NCBI GenBank assembly: GCA_963691815.1
Contig: OY829665.1
Coordinates: forward strand, 21,164,685-21,228,684
Source: Echiichthys vipera
Lineage: Eukaryota; Chordata; Actinopteri; Perciformes; Trachinidae
Direction of reading: 5' to 3'
Length of the DNA: 64,000 bases
Shown here: positions 47,475 through 56,535 of the stretch, piece by piece
Layout of the letters: every line of letters begins with the position of its first letter
Position numbering within the stretch: position 1 is the stretch's first letter
The notes under the pieces: generated by a model
Seen by the model: only the letters and a program-made list of their open reading frames with translations
What the model was told of the DNA's origin: nothing
Database searches by the model: none
Program-made: the position numbers and the translations under genes

Positions 47475-50400
47475 GCATACATATGCAAACAAACAGGAGT
47501 TCTCACCTCAAAATGTTTTCCCTTTCACAGGTGTATCACAGTCCCTACTGGCCCCTGGAGTGGGCACTTCCTTCCAGGAATAAAAACTCCTGCTATGTGA
47601 AAGTCATCTGCCACATCCCTGACTATGTAAGATTTTGTTTGTTTTTTAAAGCAGCACTAATCAATACTTTAAAGTTAACAATGGATATAATAATGATGTG
47701 TAAAGGCGTTGCTTGTAGTGATGAACCAAAAGATAGTTTTTCAGAAGGCAGACCTCTGTCAATGCATACCCTATCTCACAATATTAATGCAGTGTGAATT
47801 TAGTTGGGGGCACATTGTTCCGATTATTCTGTCACCACATGAATGCAGCGCAAGTGCCCTAACTCTAAATGTTATTGAAAGAAAAATAATTTGTGTATAT
47901 GCCTCCTGATTCTGATCCGACCTGAACTTTAATGGGTTCTTCTTTGGCTCATGCTACATCCTTCCACCAATTTTCATGGAAATTGGGCCAGCTCTTCCAG
48001 CTCTTTGTTTTGGTTTCATGGCCCACAACTTGAATGTTTTGTAGAGATGGGCGTATGATATGGAAGCTTAATTCAGTGCACTGTTTCAACACATTGTCTC
48101 CGAGCTTGTGTCAAATTAAGAGTACCATGTGACTGATGACGTCCGAAGCTTCAAACATCACTGATGCTTCAGCAAGTCGACAGTTTGACAGAAGGTTTAG
48201 CAGATAAACTTTCTTAGCACAATAGTGGGATATGAAGAGAAGAAAATGTACACTAGAACGTTATATATCTCAATCTAATCATATCCAATACTAAACATTT
48301 AATGAGGCAATGCAACGGTGTTATAGTTATTGCCAAACTAAATGAAGGCACCCACATACTTTCATAAGTGTAATATGCAGCACTTCAGCTATAAAGTCAT
48401 TTTATTGCTTTTCCTCTGGAGATATTTAGTCATAATGCTCCAAATTGTGCAATAGTTCACACCACATTACTCCACCCACCCCTTTGTTATATTTTCAGCT
48501 GCTTCCACAGTTGACTTGGCGCCACTTGATATAACTGCATTTCAGATTGCAACTCAGTGATGATAACTGTGTTCATATCGATGCAGTCTGCTCGCTATCA
48601 CTTTATTCCCTAGCATGTACTTCGTTTTTGTGGTTTTAAATGTGAGTGTGGTGACTTGGATTCAGCCTAGAACTTAGGACTTGGGGCGACATGACAACTA
48701 AGATTCTGACTCACACAGGGAGGACTTGGATCTCAGCTTGGACACAACCCTGTTCCCTGGAAACTATAATAAACCAGCTCGTGACTAGGATTGCATGTGC
48801 AGGACTGGGACTCGATTAATGCAGAACATGGGAACTTGACTCGGACAGGACCTTAGGGACTTGGATCCAGGCTCAGACTTGAGAACTGAGGACCTGGCAC
48901 TCAACGACTATGTGTCGTGGGTAAGACAGTGTTGACTCACATACTGAGGAACTGAGGCCCAGACTTGAGAAGACTTGGGACTTGACTCCCACTGGCTAAC
49001 TAGGACTCAGAGAGGGCTGTGGTCACTCAGATCTGGGTTCACATTTGAGAACAGAGGAATTGGGACTCAACCTAGACATGAACTTTGTAACTCTAGAACA
49101 CAAATCAAGGACTCTGACTCAACTTGAACTTGGAAGTGGGATTTATTTGGGATGAGATGTGAGTCAAATTCAGACTTTAAAGTGGGGATAGACAACTTTT
49201 CAACTCTCCCCCCAGCATTTCTAAGTGGCATTGTTGGTGCTGCTGTAGCAAAGACAACCAGAAAGGAATCACTTTTTGGTTTCCTCAAGGCTAACTTTAC
49301 CAACAAAATAGGCCACACTGCATTGTTTCCAAAGAAGTAGATCCATCCAGTCAGCCTCACTGGATCAATCAGTTACTTGTTCGTATAACGTTATCGTAAG
49401 CACCATGGCTACCTCTAGCAGCTCTGTGACTGTCCAAAGCAATTTTTTGAACCAGAGACCTGATATAGGTTATATTATCGCTCTTCCTCTGTCCACGCGG
49501 GGCTCATTAGGGATCTTAGTCAGTGACGGTTAAAGGGAAGGCTTCAGTGTTCCAGAATCATTCCAACAGGTTGCCGTTGTAGTCGATGTGGAAAACCAGT
49601 CATTCTCCTGTATTAGACAGTTGGGCTACCATCAAGAACCATTGGAATGTTTCTCCAAAGCCGTAGACATCCTTTCAGCCGCCAGGTAACCTTAGAGTAG
49701 CCACAGTTACTCCGGTTGTTCCACCCTCCGCCGTTCACGCAACCTGATGACAACATCTGTAAGCGGTTTTGTTGATTTGCCTCTTAGTGAAGTGCTCTCT
49801 GGTAAGCAATGATGCTGTGTAACATTATTTGTCTAGGGCTTTTATTGTGAAAAGTAATAACATAAGCAGCAAAACTATAATGCTGAAACTGTCGAATAAA
49901 GAGTTTGCAGTTCAGACTGTGGAAGCTCTGTATTATTATTTTATACCTTCACAAGTATCAGTGCAACTCAAGCGCTTTCCTCTTCTTTTGTGCCGTAAAG
50001 TGAATTGTCCGTGAGTTCTCACCCATTAGCGGACGGAATTGCGAAAGCGAGGCTTTTAGGGATCCAATCTAAACGCTGGTGGTGTCATTATTCTATAGCA
50101 CTTACCACCAACATTTATTTCATAATGATGAGTTCAAACAGAAAGGTTGTCCATTGCCACTTTGTATGTACAGTATGAGCCTCCAGCACCTGTACTACCC
50201 AGACTGGATTCTTTGAGTCTAATATTGTTGCATTGTCGGCTCTGATTTGAATCTGTCCCAACAGGAGCGCGTGGTTGGTGTCCACGTCATGGGACCCAAT
50301 GCTGGAGATATCCTCCAAGGCTTCGTTGCAGCGGTGAAATGTGGTCTTACCAAACAACAGCTGGATGCCACGGTCGGTGTCAGCCCCGGGTCAGCCCAGG

Positions 50401-52670
50401 TCAGCATCCAATTTTTCCACACTATTTCATAAAAGCAGCTGTTATACTATGGCTCTTAAGGCACAAAATTGGCTACCTGCTGCTTTTTGACACTTATGGA
50501 TTTTCCCCAGACATGATATTAATTTACTGTCACCTACTTGATGTCCCGTCACACTCTGTTTTGAGGGACTGCGCTGAGAGGTCTGTTTTCAGATATTACC
50601 ATGTCCAGTCCTTGAAAAAGCTCTGCTGTCTGGGGTCAATGCCAGAGCAGCAGATTCAAATGAGCTTCCTGCTCTCAATGCTGCCTGTCTGAATTATTCA
50701 TGGACAATATTTAATAAACCTCCCAGCCCAATGCAGTGGAGACTGACCCCAGAGTACATGAGCAGGTTAGTACTTGACATTTTCTTAACTTAATTAATAA
50801 GGCATTCGATGGAGTGTTAAATGGGGGTCACTGGTCCTGGCCATGTCAGCAAAGAAGGGGTTTGGGAATACTGTTAAATGGCTAACCATAGGTCCCCCAC
50901 TGGAGTGATGGTTTAGGTCGATGGATTTCTCTGAGGGATGGGGCATCCTTATTATGAACCTTTTATTGACGGCATATTTGACAGGTCAAAGCTCACTTTT
51001 TTAATTCTAAATGGGTCTGTGTTTAGAAGTCAGTATGCTGGCTTTGTAAATACAACCCATTCTCATTCTCAGGATGATGTTATTTTAACTCTACCCATGA
51101 TGCTATTTTAACCCTACCCACAATGTTATTTTAACTCTACCCATGATGTTATTTTAACTCTACCCATGATGCTATTTTAACCCTACCCACAATGTTATTT
51201 TAACTCTACCCATGATGTTATTTTAACTCTACCCATGATGCTATTTTAACCCTACCCACAATGTTATTTTAACTCTACCCATGATGCTATTTTAACTCTA
51301 CCCACAATGTAACAACATAGTTTTGGGTGAATCAACAGCATTACCCACGTGTTCCCTTCGCTCCCCACAGAAAAATTAGGTCGCAATAATCAAACATTTC
51401 AAATCCACTTCCTGACATTACAGTATGGTCGACATTGACAATTTTGTAAGAGGGAGTGGTGGCCTCAAGGTTCGAGAAGCGAGTTTGTGATCGCTGGTTC
51501 AATCCCTGGGACCGGCCTGATAAATCTGGGTGGAGAGGTGAACAAGCAGCACTTGCCCTTCCACCCCTTCCACCTCTGAGGTGGTAATGATAACCCCTTC
51601 ATAACCCCTACCGCTCCAGTGGAGCTGCTCAGTGGCCAGCAGAGCGCTCACAGGCCAGGGGGTTGCGCTTGCAGTTGCAGTAATAATATCCCCCTGAGAT
51701 TATTAAAGTAGTTCTGATTCTGATTGTACTGGGCAGCTTCCATGTTTGAATGTGTAACCATGCATGCTTCTTCTTCTGGATTTCTGTCAGGCTAGATGCC
51801 TAAAGGCATGTTATAGTTATGTCCATTATATTAAATCCATAGGAACAGTCTGGTTACCCCAAAGGACTGCAACAATGACAGCTTTGGTCGCTTAAAAAGT
51901 TTAATTTTTCAACTTCAAACGACACGCCGTGAGGCGATGGATGCAATCAACACTTAGTCGCAGCGTTCTTATCACCCGAATCACGTTGCCGGGAGCGGCC
52001 CGCGTGTCATGTCATATCCATTGATTTTGAATGGCCTCTGCATGGCTCCATGAGTTGCTCCATGGAGCCCCTTGGGCAGAGTCAGCGATCGGCAGAAGCA
52101 AGTAGAATGCACTCACCGAAAAGTCTCAACCTAACACGAGCAGCAGGGGGCGGGGCCGGGTCAGATGCAGAAAATCTCAAGAGTAAATGTGCTTTCAGAC
52201 CCTTCCCTGAGTTTTTTTTTTCACTTTCTATGAGGGAAAACCATTCTAAGCAAAATATTAATCATAGCAGGGTAGTTTTTAAATACTTTAAATACTAATT
52301 CACTCTAGACACGTAGTATTTACGTGTCTGGAGTGGGACTTTAAATGACTTCTTCTGTTGCTTTAAAGAGATTAATTTAGAAGAGGTAATTTCAAACAGT
52401 GCAGCCACCATCAACTTTGGTTTATAGGACTTTCAGCTAATACATGTTAACAGAACAAATAACAGAATCTGTTTATACTTAAGATGCAGCAGAGGACAAA
52501 GTAGGAAGTACTTTGCCCCACATTCTCAACCTTTGCAGAACAGTCTCCTGGCCTGTTGACATCCACTGCTAATATGTTGGTCTCTCTCTGTTACCTAGGT
52601 GCTCAGCTCATTGACCCAAACCCAGCGTATGACCGACGCCTTGATGGTGAGGGGGAACTGTTGAGGCTAG
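32385..52670 (+). CDS. txnrd1-like: Thioredoxin-reductase-like protein, catalytic residues lost
   Basis: Fourteen coding exons: 32385-32474, 34907-34979, 35095-35211, 35379-35521, 41318-41433, 41531-41756, 44152-44191, 46520-46614, 46749-46825, 46913-47069, 47273-47380, 47531-47626, 50265-50399 and 52599-52670. Borders are GT/AG and phases agree throughout, giving 512 residues before a UGA and 514 if it is read as Sec. An in-frame TAA lies two codons before the ATG, so this is the start and there is no glutaredoxin extension. Retained: FAD Rossmann motif VIGGGAGGLA, VIATGDRPHYLGIPGD, the dimer-domain sequence GLSEEKA and HVMGPNAGDILQGF. Lost: CxxxxC is now S60-x4-S65; the HPxxxE dyad is SPGSAQ (S486, Q491); AIGD is AIGS (S348); the NADPH loop Arg residues are Q221 and P226. 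The C-terminus keeps Cys-UGA-Gly-TAG. TXNRDs pass electrons from NADPH to thioredoxin; this protein should not do so alone. It lies between nfyb and chst11, the TXNRD1 position in tetrapods. Pseudoenzyme is more likely than pseudogene because all frames are open. Confidence 0.9.
33450..34494 (-). mobile_element. Tc1-like transposon with broken transposase
   Basis: The ends CCCTCACCGGCCACTTTATC and AAAGTGGCCGGTGTGG are inverted repeats, flanked by TA dinucleotides (33448-33449 and 34495-34496) as for Tc1/mariner elements. On the - strand 34101-34319 encodes the N-terminal DNA-binding part (QTADLLGFSRTTISRVCREW), and 33482-33709 the C-terminal part with the MAPQSPDLSPIEHLWDVVE motif that precedes the last catalytic acidic residue. 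Frames in between are broken, so it is dead. It lies in intron 1 of the txnrd-like gene. Confidence 0.85.
35095..35211 (+). CDS. txnrd1-like: txnrd-like exon 3: redox-disulfide exon, Cys to Ser
   Basis: This exon should contain the GGTCVNVGCIPKK stretch of thioredoxin reductases. It reads ELGGSSLNTDSIRKFLQQAS: the two Gly that hug the flavin, the Asn and the Ile stay, both Cys become Ser at the same spacing (residues 60 and 65), Pro becomes Arg and one residue is deleted afterwards. The downstream helix (LLGKAIKDSQKYGW) is well conserved. Acceptor TTTCCTCCAG and donor GTAAGT are strong. The changes lie in otherwise clean family sequence, so a frame error is not the cause. Confidence 0.9.
35840..36490. 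repeat. Dispersed repeat family Z, copy 2
   Basis: Shares with 20055-20435 the words TTAATTGTCTTTTAAGTT, ACCCACTAATGAAAG, TTTGCTGCTTTGCCC and GATGAGGTCCCAGAGGC. It contains about 300 bp (36065-36375) not seen in copy 1, which accounts for the small ORF there. It lies in intron 4 of the txnrd-like gene. Confidence 0.5.
36880..37560 (+). repeat. Dispersed repeat family X, copy 2
   Basis: Begins CCATAGACTATATTAAAAAT, then GGACGTAGCCTCTCCCTC. Its YY1-like word has decayed (GAGCCATCATCTTG). It holds extra internal sequence compared with copy 1. It is followed almost directly by the 3' tail of the L2 element. Confidence 0.6.
37672..40365 (-). mobile_element. L2-type LINE with an internal deletion
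   Basis: The - strand reads 5' to 3' from about 40365 to a (CAGAAT)n-like tail with the fish L2 signature TTTCCCCCCGGGGATCAATA. At 40219-38816 a 467-residue frame contains an apurinic-type endonuclease: LIMGNVRSLGNKMDELTAL, SESWLHADV, VAVYIPPSANPT and IISGDFNHV, plus GRSDHNLVLL. At 38853-38026 a second frame holds only the rear half of the reverse transcriptase, from STGAPQGTVLSPFLFTLYT (QG motif) through KFSDDSAVVG, where FADD is FSDD, to the C-terminal RRSFLPVAIKLYNSSL. The finger and first palm part of the RT is deleted and the frame shifts at the junction near 38855. Non-autonomous. It lies in intron 4 of the txnrd-like gene. Confidence 0.88.
40352..40361. promoter_or_regulatory. NRF1-type palindrome at the LINE 5' end
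   Basis: GCGCATGCGC is a perfect NRF1 half-and-half palindrome, placed about 135 bp upstream of the L2 endonuclease ORF start. It could be the internal promoter of the LINE. Motif seen; function inferred. Confidence 0.4.
41840..44100 (-). mobile_element. L1-type LINE fragment
   Basis: Translated on the - strand, the block near 43620-43690 gives LDAEKAFDRLEWEYLWEVL, an L1-clade RT motif, and 43322-43365 gives SLYADDILLYL, the catalytic YADD. The C-terminal part near 42010-42060 gives LLYVGRPRCLL-like sequence. Frames are interrupted many times, so it is an old, 5'-truncated copy. Borders are approximate. It fills the intron between txnrd-like exons ending 41756 and starting 44152. Confidence 0.75.
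44390..44830 (+). repeat. Dispersed repeat family Y, copy 2
   Basis: Starts AAAGGTTGAATATGTATAAT and ends CTACGTTTCTCCTTGGCTAA; matches 15700-16300 in reverse orientation. It is joined directly to family X, reverse copy, at 44830. The X-Y junction may be a nested insertion. Confidence 0.55.
44830..45112 (-). repeat. Dispersed repeat family X, copy 3 (reverse)
   Basis: Reads AGCCAGATGGACGTATCTCC and GACAAGATGGGGACTCCCG, then GCTACGTCCATTTTTTATAC at the end, the reverse complement of the family X start. The copy holds only the front half of the family. The YY1-like word is altered. Confidence 0.6.
45990..46490 (+). repeat. Dispersed repeat family X, copy 4
   Basis: Starts ACATAGACTGTATAAAAAAT, has intact GCCGCCATCTTG at 46074-46085, and ends with the GGCACTTCTGTACTGGATCA block only about 30 bp before the txnrd-like exon at 46520. 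The branch point and pyrimidine tract of that exon therefore lie at the very edge of the repeat. Confidence 0.65.
47389..47474. repeat. (CA)n microsatellite at a txnrd-like donor
   Basis: About 42 CA units begin 9 bp after the donor of the exon 47273-47380. The intron to the next exon (47531) is only 150 bp, so the repeat makes up more than half of it. Length variation here would change intron size substantially. Confidence 0.95.
47940..50200. other. txnrd-like intron; GACTTGG-rich block, no gene
   Basis: The intron between exons ending 47626 and starting 50265. From about 48640 to 49130 the DNA shows an irregular repetition of GGACTTGG, GACTTGAG and GACTCA words, a degenerate minisatellite. 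Small ORFs on either side (49067-49360, 49829-50014) have no similarity. No exon or RNA gene seen. Confidence 0.45.
51076..51309. repeat. 23-bp minisatellite with 69-bp higher order
   Basis: About ten units of GATGTTATTTTAACTCTACC plus three bases. Three unit types (starting GATGTT, GATGCT and AATGTT) alternate in fixed order three times, giving a 69-bp higher-order period. It lies in the last intron of the txnrd-like gene. Confidence 0.9.
51447..51725 (+). mobile_element. tRNA-derived SINE
   Basis: The head has an A-box-like TGGCCTCAAGG and a B box GGTTCAATCC at 51496-51505, spaced as in a Pol III internal promoter. The body ends in GATTATTAAAGTAGTTCTGA with a TTCTGATTCTGATT tail. A second copy of the head appears to start at about 63966, cut by the window edge. 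It lies in the last txnrd-like intron. Confidence 0.6.
52599..52670 (+). CDS. txnrd1-like: txnrd-like last coding exon with Cys-UGA-Gly end
   Basis: After a good acceptor (CTCTCTGTTACCTAG) the frame, in phase with the previous exon, reads VLSSLTQTQRMTDALMVRGNC, then TGA (52662-52664), GGC and TAG (52668-52670). This aligns with the vertebrate TXNRD C-terminus, which ends Gly-Cys-Sec-Gly; VLSSLTQTQR matches the family's VFTTLSVTKR pattern. One residue is inserted before the end and Gly-Cys has become Asn-Cys. Either the UGA is decoded as selenocysteine or it is now a plain stop after Cys512. Retention of Gly plus an immediate second stop argues that Sec was encoded at least until recently. Confidence 0.85.
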
Positions 52671-52778
52671 CCCCCTGCTGTGAATCACAGTTGCCTATGG
52701 CAAAAGTATAAGACAGCAGGGAAGTGCGTGCAATCACCCTGAAAAGTGACGGCGGCAGGATGGACATCTGACCATCCA

Positions 52779-52825
52779 ATGACGTCTTCACCCACAGCCT
52801 GACAGACAGGTGGGCGAGGACCGAT
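52779..52825 (+). promoter_or_regulatory. SECIS-like hairpin (form 2) in the 3' UTR
   Basis: ATGAC (52779-52783) and CGAT (52822-52825) form the tandem non-Watson-Crick quartet of SECIS elements (U-U, G-A, A-G, C-C). Between them GTCTTCACCCA (52784-52794) pairs with TGGGCGAGGAC (52811-52821) with one A-C mismatch and one G-U. Then comes a short ACAG bulge (52794-52797) and a 4-bp apical helix CCTG/CAGG closing ACAGA. This is the form-2 layout at the usual spacing, 115 nt after the UGA. The canonical apical AAR is not present: the place reads ACAG. It may be a weak, variant or decaying SECIS. Helix I below the quartet is poor; an alternative closing helix is 52714-52721 with 52827-52834 (8 bp). 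Confidence 0.6.
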
Positions 52826-53989
52826 GCCCTGCTGCTGACTCACCACTCGGTTCGTGTGTAGTTTGTACTTTTAGGTTGTATCATTTTTATGAACCTCTTG
52901 CTTTGAGCATAACTTTGAAATATACAGTACCATTGATGCTTTTTTATGGCTCTCAACTTCATGAACATAAGATGCACCCTAAGGTTCTGCCTCTGAAAGC
53001 CTCTGTAAGCTTTAATATAGCGACGTTTTTCAAGGCTGCAGGAGAATGATAAGACTCTGGGATTTGATGCATTTACATGGAGTAAAAGCTCAGGCTTATA
53101 CTCTTTTTTTTATCGCTGTGGCGTGAGCCTCCAGGGTTTTACAGCCTTAATTTCAAGTAATGAACTAGATGGGGATTATGGAATTATCCAAATTAATAGT
53201 TTATCTGCGAACCCTCGCGCTTGAATCGATGCATATGGTGTCTTTATTGAGAGATTAGGCCAGAGTACCTGATGCACTCTGTTGTTTGTTTTTCCTCTTT
53301 TATTTTCTCGCTCGGATTCACTGCCGCCAAGCGTAGCGGCTGTCCTAAAACAACTGTTGAATATTCATACCGATCACCAAGTGAAGTGTCTCATACAAAT
53401 GAATGCAGGGACTAAGTGCAGATAGTCGACCGCCGACCCTCAAAGTTTCCCCACCACCTCAGCTCCGCACTCAGCACTTGAATATATAAATGTACATGTG
53501 AGTGTACAACATGGCTGTACCCTGTTCGAGGACATCATTTTCATTCTCCTCGTGTGTAGCGGCTTGTCACAAGTGCAAAGGGACTCATCCATTCCATGTT
53601 AATGCTCGTACTGCCGCGCATTATGCTGTTGCTTACTCAACACGTTAATTCTCCAAGGTTATCTTCAAGACCACCTTCTGATTCTCTACCTGACAGACCT
53701 GCTTATGTAAGCAAGACAGATTTCCTAATTAGAAAAAGTGCATACAGTTTTTCTCTTTTGGCATGTGCCTGACAATGCCATTAGAGCATAATGTGATCAG
53801 AGCAAAGCAGCTCGTATGACTTTGTTGAGGTGGAACAGCAAGGTTAAGATGCTGCACAGAGGTCCATCTATCACTGCCTGCTTGTGTTGGACAGTGTTCA
53901 GGGCTGACCCCCCTGCAGTGTGTGCTGTTAAACCACTAGATGGCACTGCAGCTGTGTGTGGAATATGTAAATGAAGCAATACGGGAAAA

Positions 53990-53995
53990 AATAAA
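53990..53995 (+). terminator. Candidate poly(A) signal of the txnrd-like gene
   Basis: The first clear AATAAA after the coding end, about 1.3 kb downstream of the TAG. Plausible for a TXNRD 3' UTR, but not certain; no other gene intervenes. Confidence 0.4.
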
Positions 53996-54202
53996 ACTGA
54001 TACAACAATGAATGGGTCTAACAAAGTTATTACAGTAATACTGATTCTAATGTCTGGAACTGCTATTATTGTTAATCCTGCTACTATTAGTACCACTGCT
54101 ATTAGTAATCAAGCATTTACTACTATACCAGAATGGAAATTACTACAACTACTGCAACCGCTGGTATCAATGCAAATACAACACAAAACAATGCAACACA
54201 TA

Positions 54203-54740
54203 CACTCACCGGCCACTTTATTAGGTACACCTGTCCAGCTGCTCGTTAAAGCAAATTTCTAATCAGCCAATCACATGGCAGCAACTCAATGCATTCCGGC
54301 ATGTAGACACGGTGAAGGGGATGTGCTGCAGTTCAAAGGGAGCATCAGAACGGGGAAGAAAGGTGATTGAAGTGACTTTGAACGTGGCGTGGTTGTTGGG
54401 GCCAGACGGGCTGCTCTGAGGGTTTCACAAACTGCTGATCTACTGGGATTTTCACGCACAACCACCTCTAGGGTTTACAAAGAATGGTCCCAAAAAGAGA
54501 AAAGATCCAGTGAGCGGCAGTTCTGCCTCGTTGATGCCAGAGGTCAGAGGAGAACGGACAGACTGGTTGGAGCTGATAGAAAGGCAACAGTAACTCATCC
54601 ACTGGTTCCAACAGAGGAATGCAAGAGAGCATCTGTGAGCACACAACACCACCTACTTTCTAGCAGATAGGGAACAGCAGCACAAGACCACAGTGACGTT
54701 TTTAAGCACCAGGTGTGCCTAATAAAGTGGCCAGCGAGTG
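54203..54740 (+). mobile_element. Tc1-like element, 538 bp, intact ends
   Basis: CACTCACCGGCCACTTTATT at the left and AATAAAGTGGCCAGCGAGTG at the right are inverted repeats, with TA on both flanks (54201-54202 and 54741-54742). On the + strand 54389-54670 encodes a transposase N-terminus (QTADLLGFSRTTTSRVYKEW) homologous to that at 34101-34319; the catalytic part is deleted. An internally deleted relative of the 33450 element. Confidence 0.85.
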
Positions 54741-54811
54741 TAGTTATAGATACTAATACCATTAGTATGCCCAAGGACACTCGCATGCGGACCGGAGGAG
54801 CCAAAGTTTGC

Positions 54812-54894
54812 CCCTTCGAGCCAGATTCGAACCAGTGACGTAAGGATTTCAGTACACAGGCACTACAGTCCTCTGCTCTACCAGCTATCAAAGG
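54812..54894 (-). tRNA. tRNA-Tyr(GTA) with intron, probably a pseudogene
   Basis: The - strand has an acceptor stem CCTTTGA/TCGAAGG (seven pairs, one G-U), anticodon arm GAGGA-CTGTAG with anticodon GTA (54866-54864), a 15-nt intron (54862-54848) at the usual position 37/38, and a T arm with GGTTCGAATC. The D loop lacks about five nucleotides (AGCTGGTAGAGC instead of AGCTCAGTTGGTAGAGC). No T-run terminator follows within 20 bp. Hence a tRNA-Tyr-derived pseudogene or SINE head is more likely than an active gene. Confidence 0.6.
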
Positions 54895-55237
54895 GAGCTA
54901 TGTAAAATCTTAATCTGCAAATGAAGCAGTAACTGTGATTTTCTAATCATTTCAGTGAAATTAAACATCACAATATTGAAGTAGAAGTAGAAAGTAGCAA
55001 TGAAGGGGTTTACTCAAGGTGGGTTGAAAGTATCTAGAAGAAGATAAAAAATGCAGCCGAGCATCTGCTTGAACAACAGCCATGAGCTTTATCTAACAGC
55101 AGCACATACTTTTTCCTCCCTCTCCCTCTCTTCCTGCCCGGGGGGCTCTGCCGTACTCAGTACTGTTCTCAAGTACATTTGCAAGGTACAGTACTTGTAC
55201 TTGTATGTTCACTTTATGCTACTTTACACTTGTACTA

Positions 55238-55651
55238 ATCCCGAGGCGTTCCCAGGCCAGTGTGGAGATATAATCTCTCCACCTGGTCCTGGGTCTTCCC
55301 CGAGGCCTCCTCCCAGCTGGACGTGCCTGGAACACCTCCCTAGGGAGGCGCCCAGGGTTCATCCTTACTAGATGATCCTGAACCACCTCAACTGGCTCCT
55401 TTCAACACAAAGGAGCAGCGGCTCTACTCCGAGTTCCTCACGGATGGCTGAACTTCTCCCCCTCTCTCTAAGAGAGACTCCAGCCCCCCTCCTGAGAAAA
55501 CACATTTCGGCCACTTGTACCCACAACCTCGCCTCGGGATCCCCCCGTTAGAGCTGATTAATGTGGCCCGGGAAAGGGAAGTTTGGGGTCCCCTGCTAAA
55601 GCTGCTGCCCCTGCGACCCGACCCCGGACAAGAGGTTGAAGATGAGATGAG
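55238..55651 (+). mobile_element. Rex3 copy with inverted 5' part (twin priming)
   Basis: Positions 55238-55531 match the - orientation of Rex3 (as in 20565-20855), whereas 55532-55651 match the + orientation 3' end and finish in GATGAGATGAG. The switch is abrupt. Flanks ACACTTGTACTA (55226-55237) and ACACTTTTACTA (55652-55663) are a 12-bp target duplication with one mismatch. This is the pattern left by twin priming of a non-LTR retrotransposon. Confidence 0.75.
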
Positions 55652-55663
55652 ACACTTTTACTA

Positions 55664-56300
55664 CCATAACATTTTAGAGGCAAAAATGATACATTTTACT
55701 CCCCGACATACAGGCCTATCCGACAGCTGTAGTTGCTTACCCGATTTGGTAAGATATTATTCCAGCCAGTGACCTATAGCATCACTTGCGGCGTAATACA
55801 GTATCATTTCGTTTAAGCATTTTCTTACATTATCATTTGGCAGCATGTAGCCTTGTGTGAAAAGGGTCATTGTTATTTAAAAAAATGGACAAATCAACTT
55901 GAACGATGAATAATCTTTGCATTTAGAGTAGTTGATTATGTATATTTCCCATGTGTTACATCCATGCCTGTACACTGGATCGTAAATCAATTTTGCTGCC
56001 TGTACATATTTCATAAACCTCATAAATACATTGTTCCGGTAGCTGACATATTGAAGTTGATTATATAGCAAAGTGTGAATGCAGTGTACATGTTTTTTGA
56101 TTTATGGGTTAAATCGCATAAAGTGTTCCAACTGACCCTGGTCTCCCCTATTCATTTCAATAAACCCTATGAATCCATCACCAGCTCGTTTCTACCTGTT
56201 GAAACTATGGCAGCTATTTATGAAATATGTTTTTTTTCTGTAATATGTGTGTATCCCAATAAAAACGGTCAAATAACGGATACACCGGGATGCTCTTGGG
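55664..56300. other. Intergenic DNA before chst11, no gene seen
   Basis: AT-rich sequence with no supported exon. GC content rises from about 56280 toward the chst11 start, consistent with a promoter region. Confidence 0.4.
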
Positions 56301-56535
56301 CAGAAGCGCACATCTGGACGCGCTCATGTCCGCAGAATGGGGAGGGTGCCACCATCACGCTGTCCCTGCTCCCCCTCCAGACGCGCAGCAGTGGTACGCT
56401 CCGTGTTGGATGCGTTCAGCTCATTGACCGGCTGACAGTCCTCATCAGTACCACCAGAGCCCCGGAGCTTCCGACAAACCGGCCCTTCATTCCTCCACAA
56501 AGCGAGCAGCACCGATCCAGCCTCTCCGTCCCGTC

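Noticed and set aside
54389..54670. 93-residue ORF that could be read as a host DNA-binding gene
   Set aside because: It is the N-terminal half of a Tc1-type transposase inside an element with TA target duplications.
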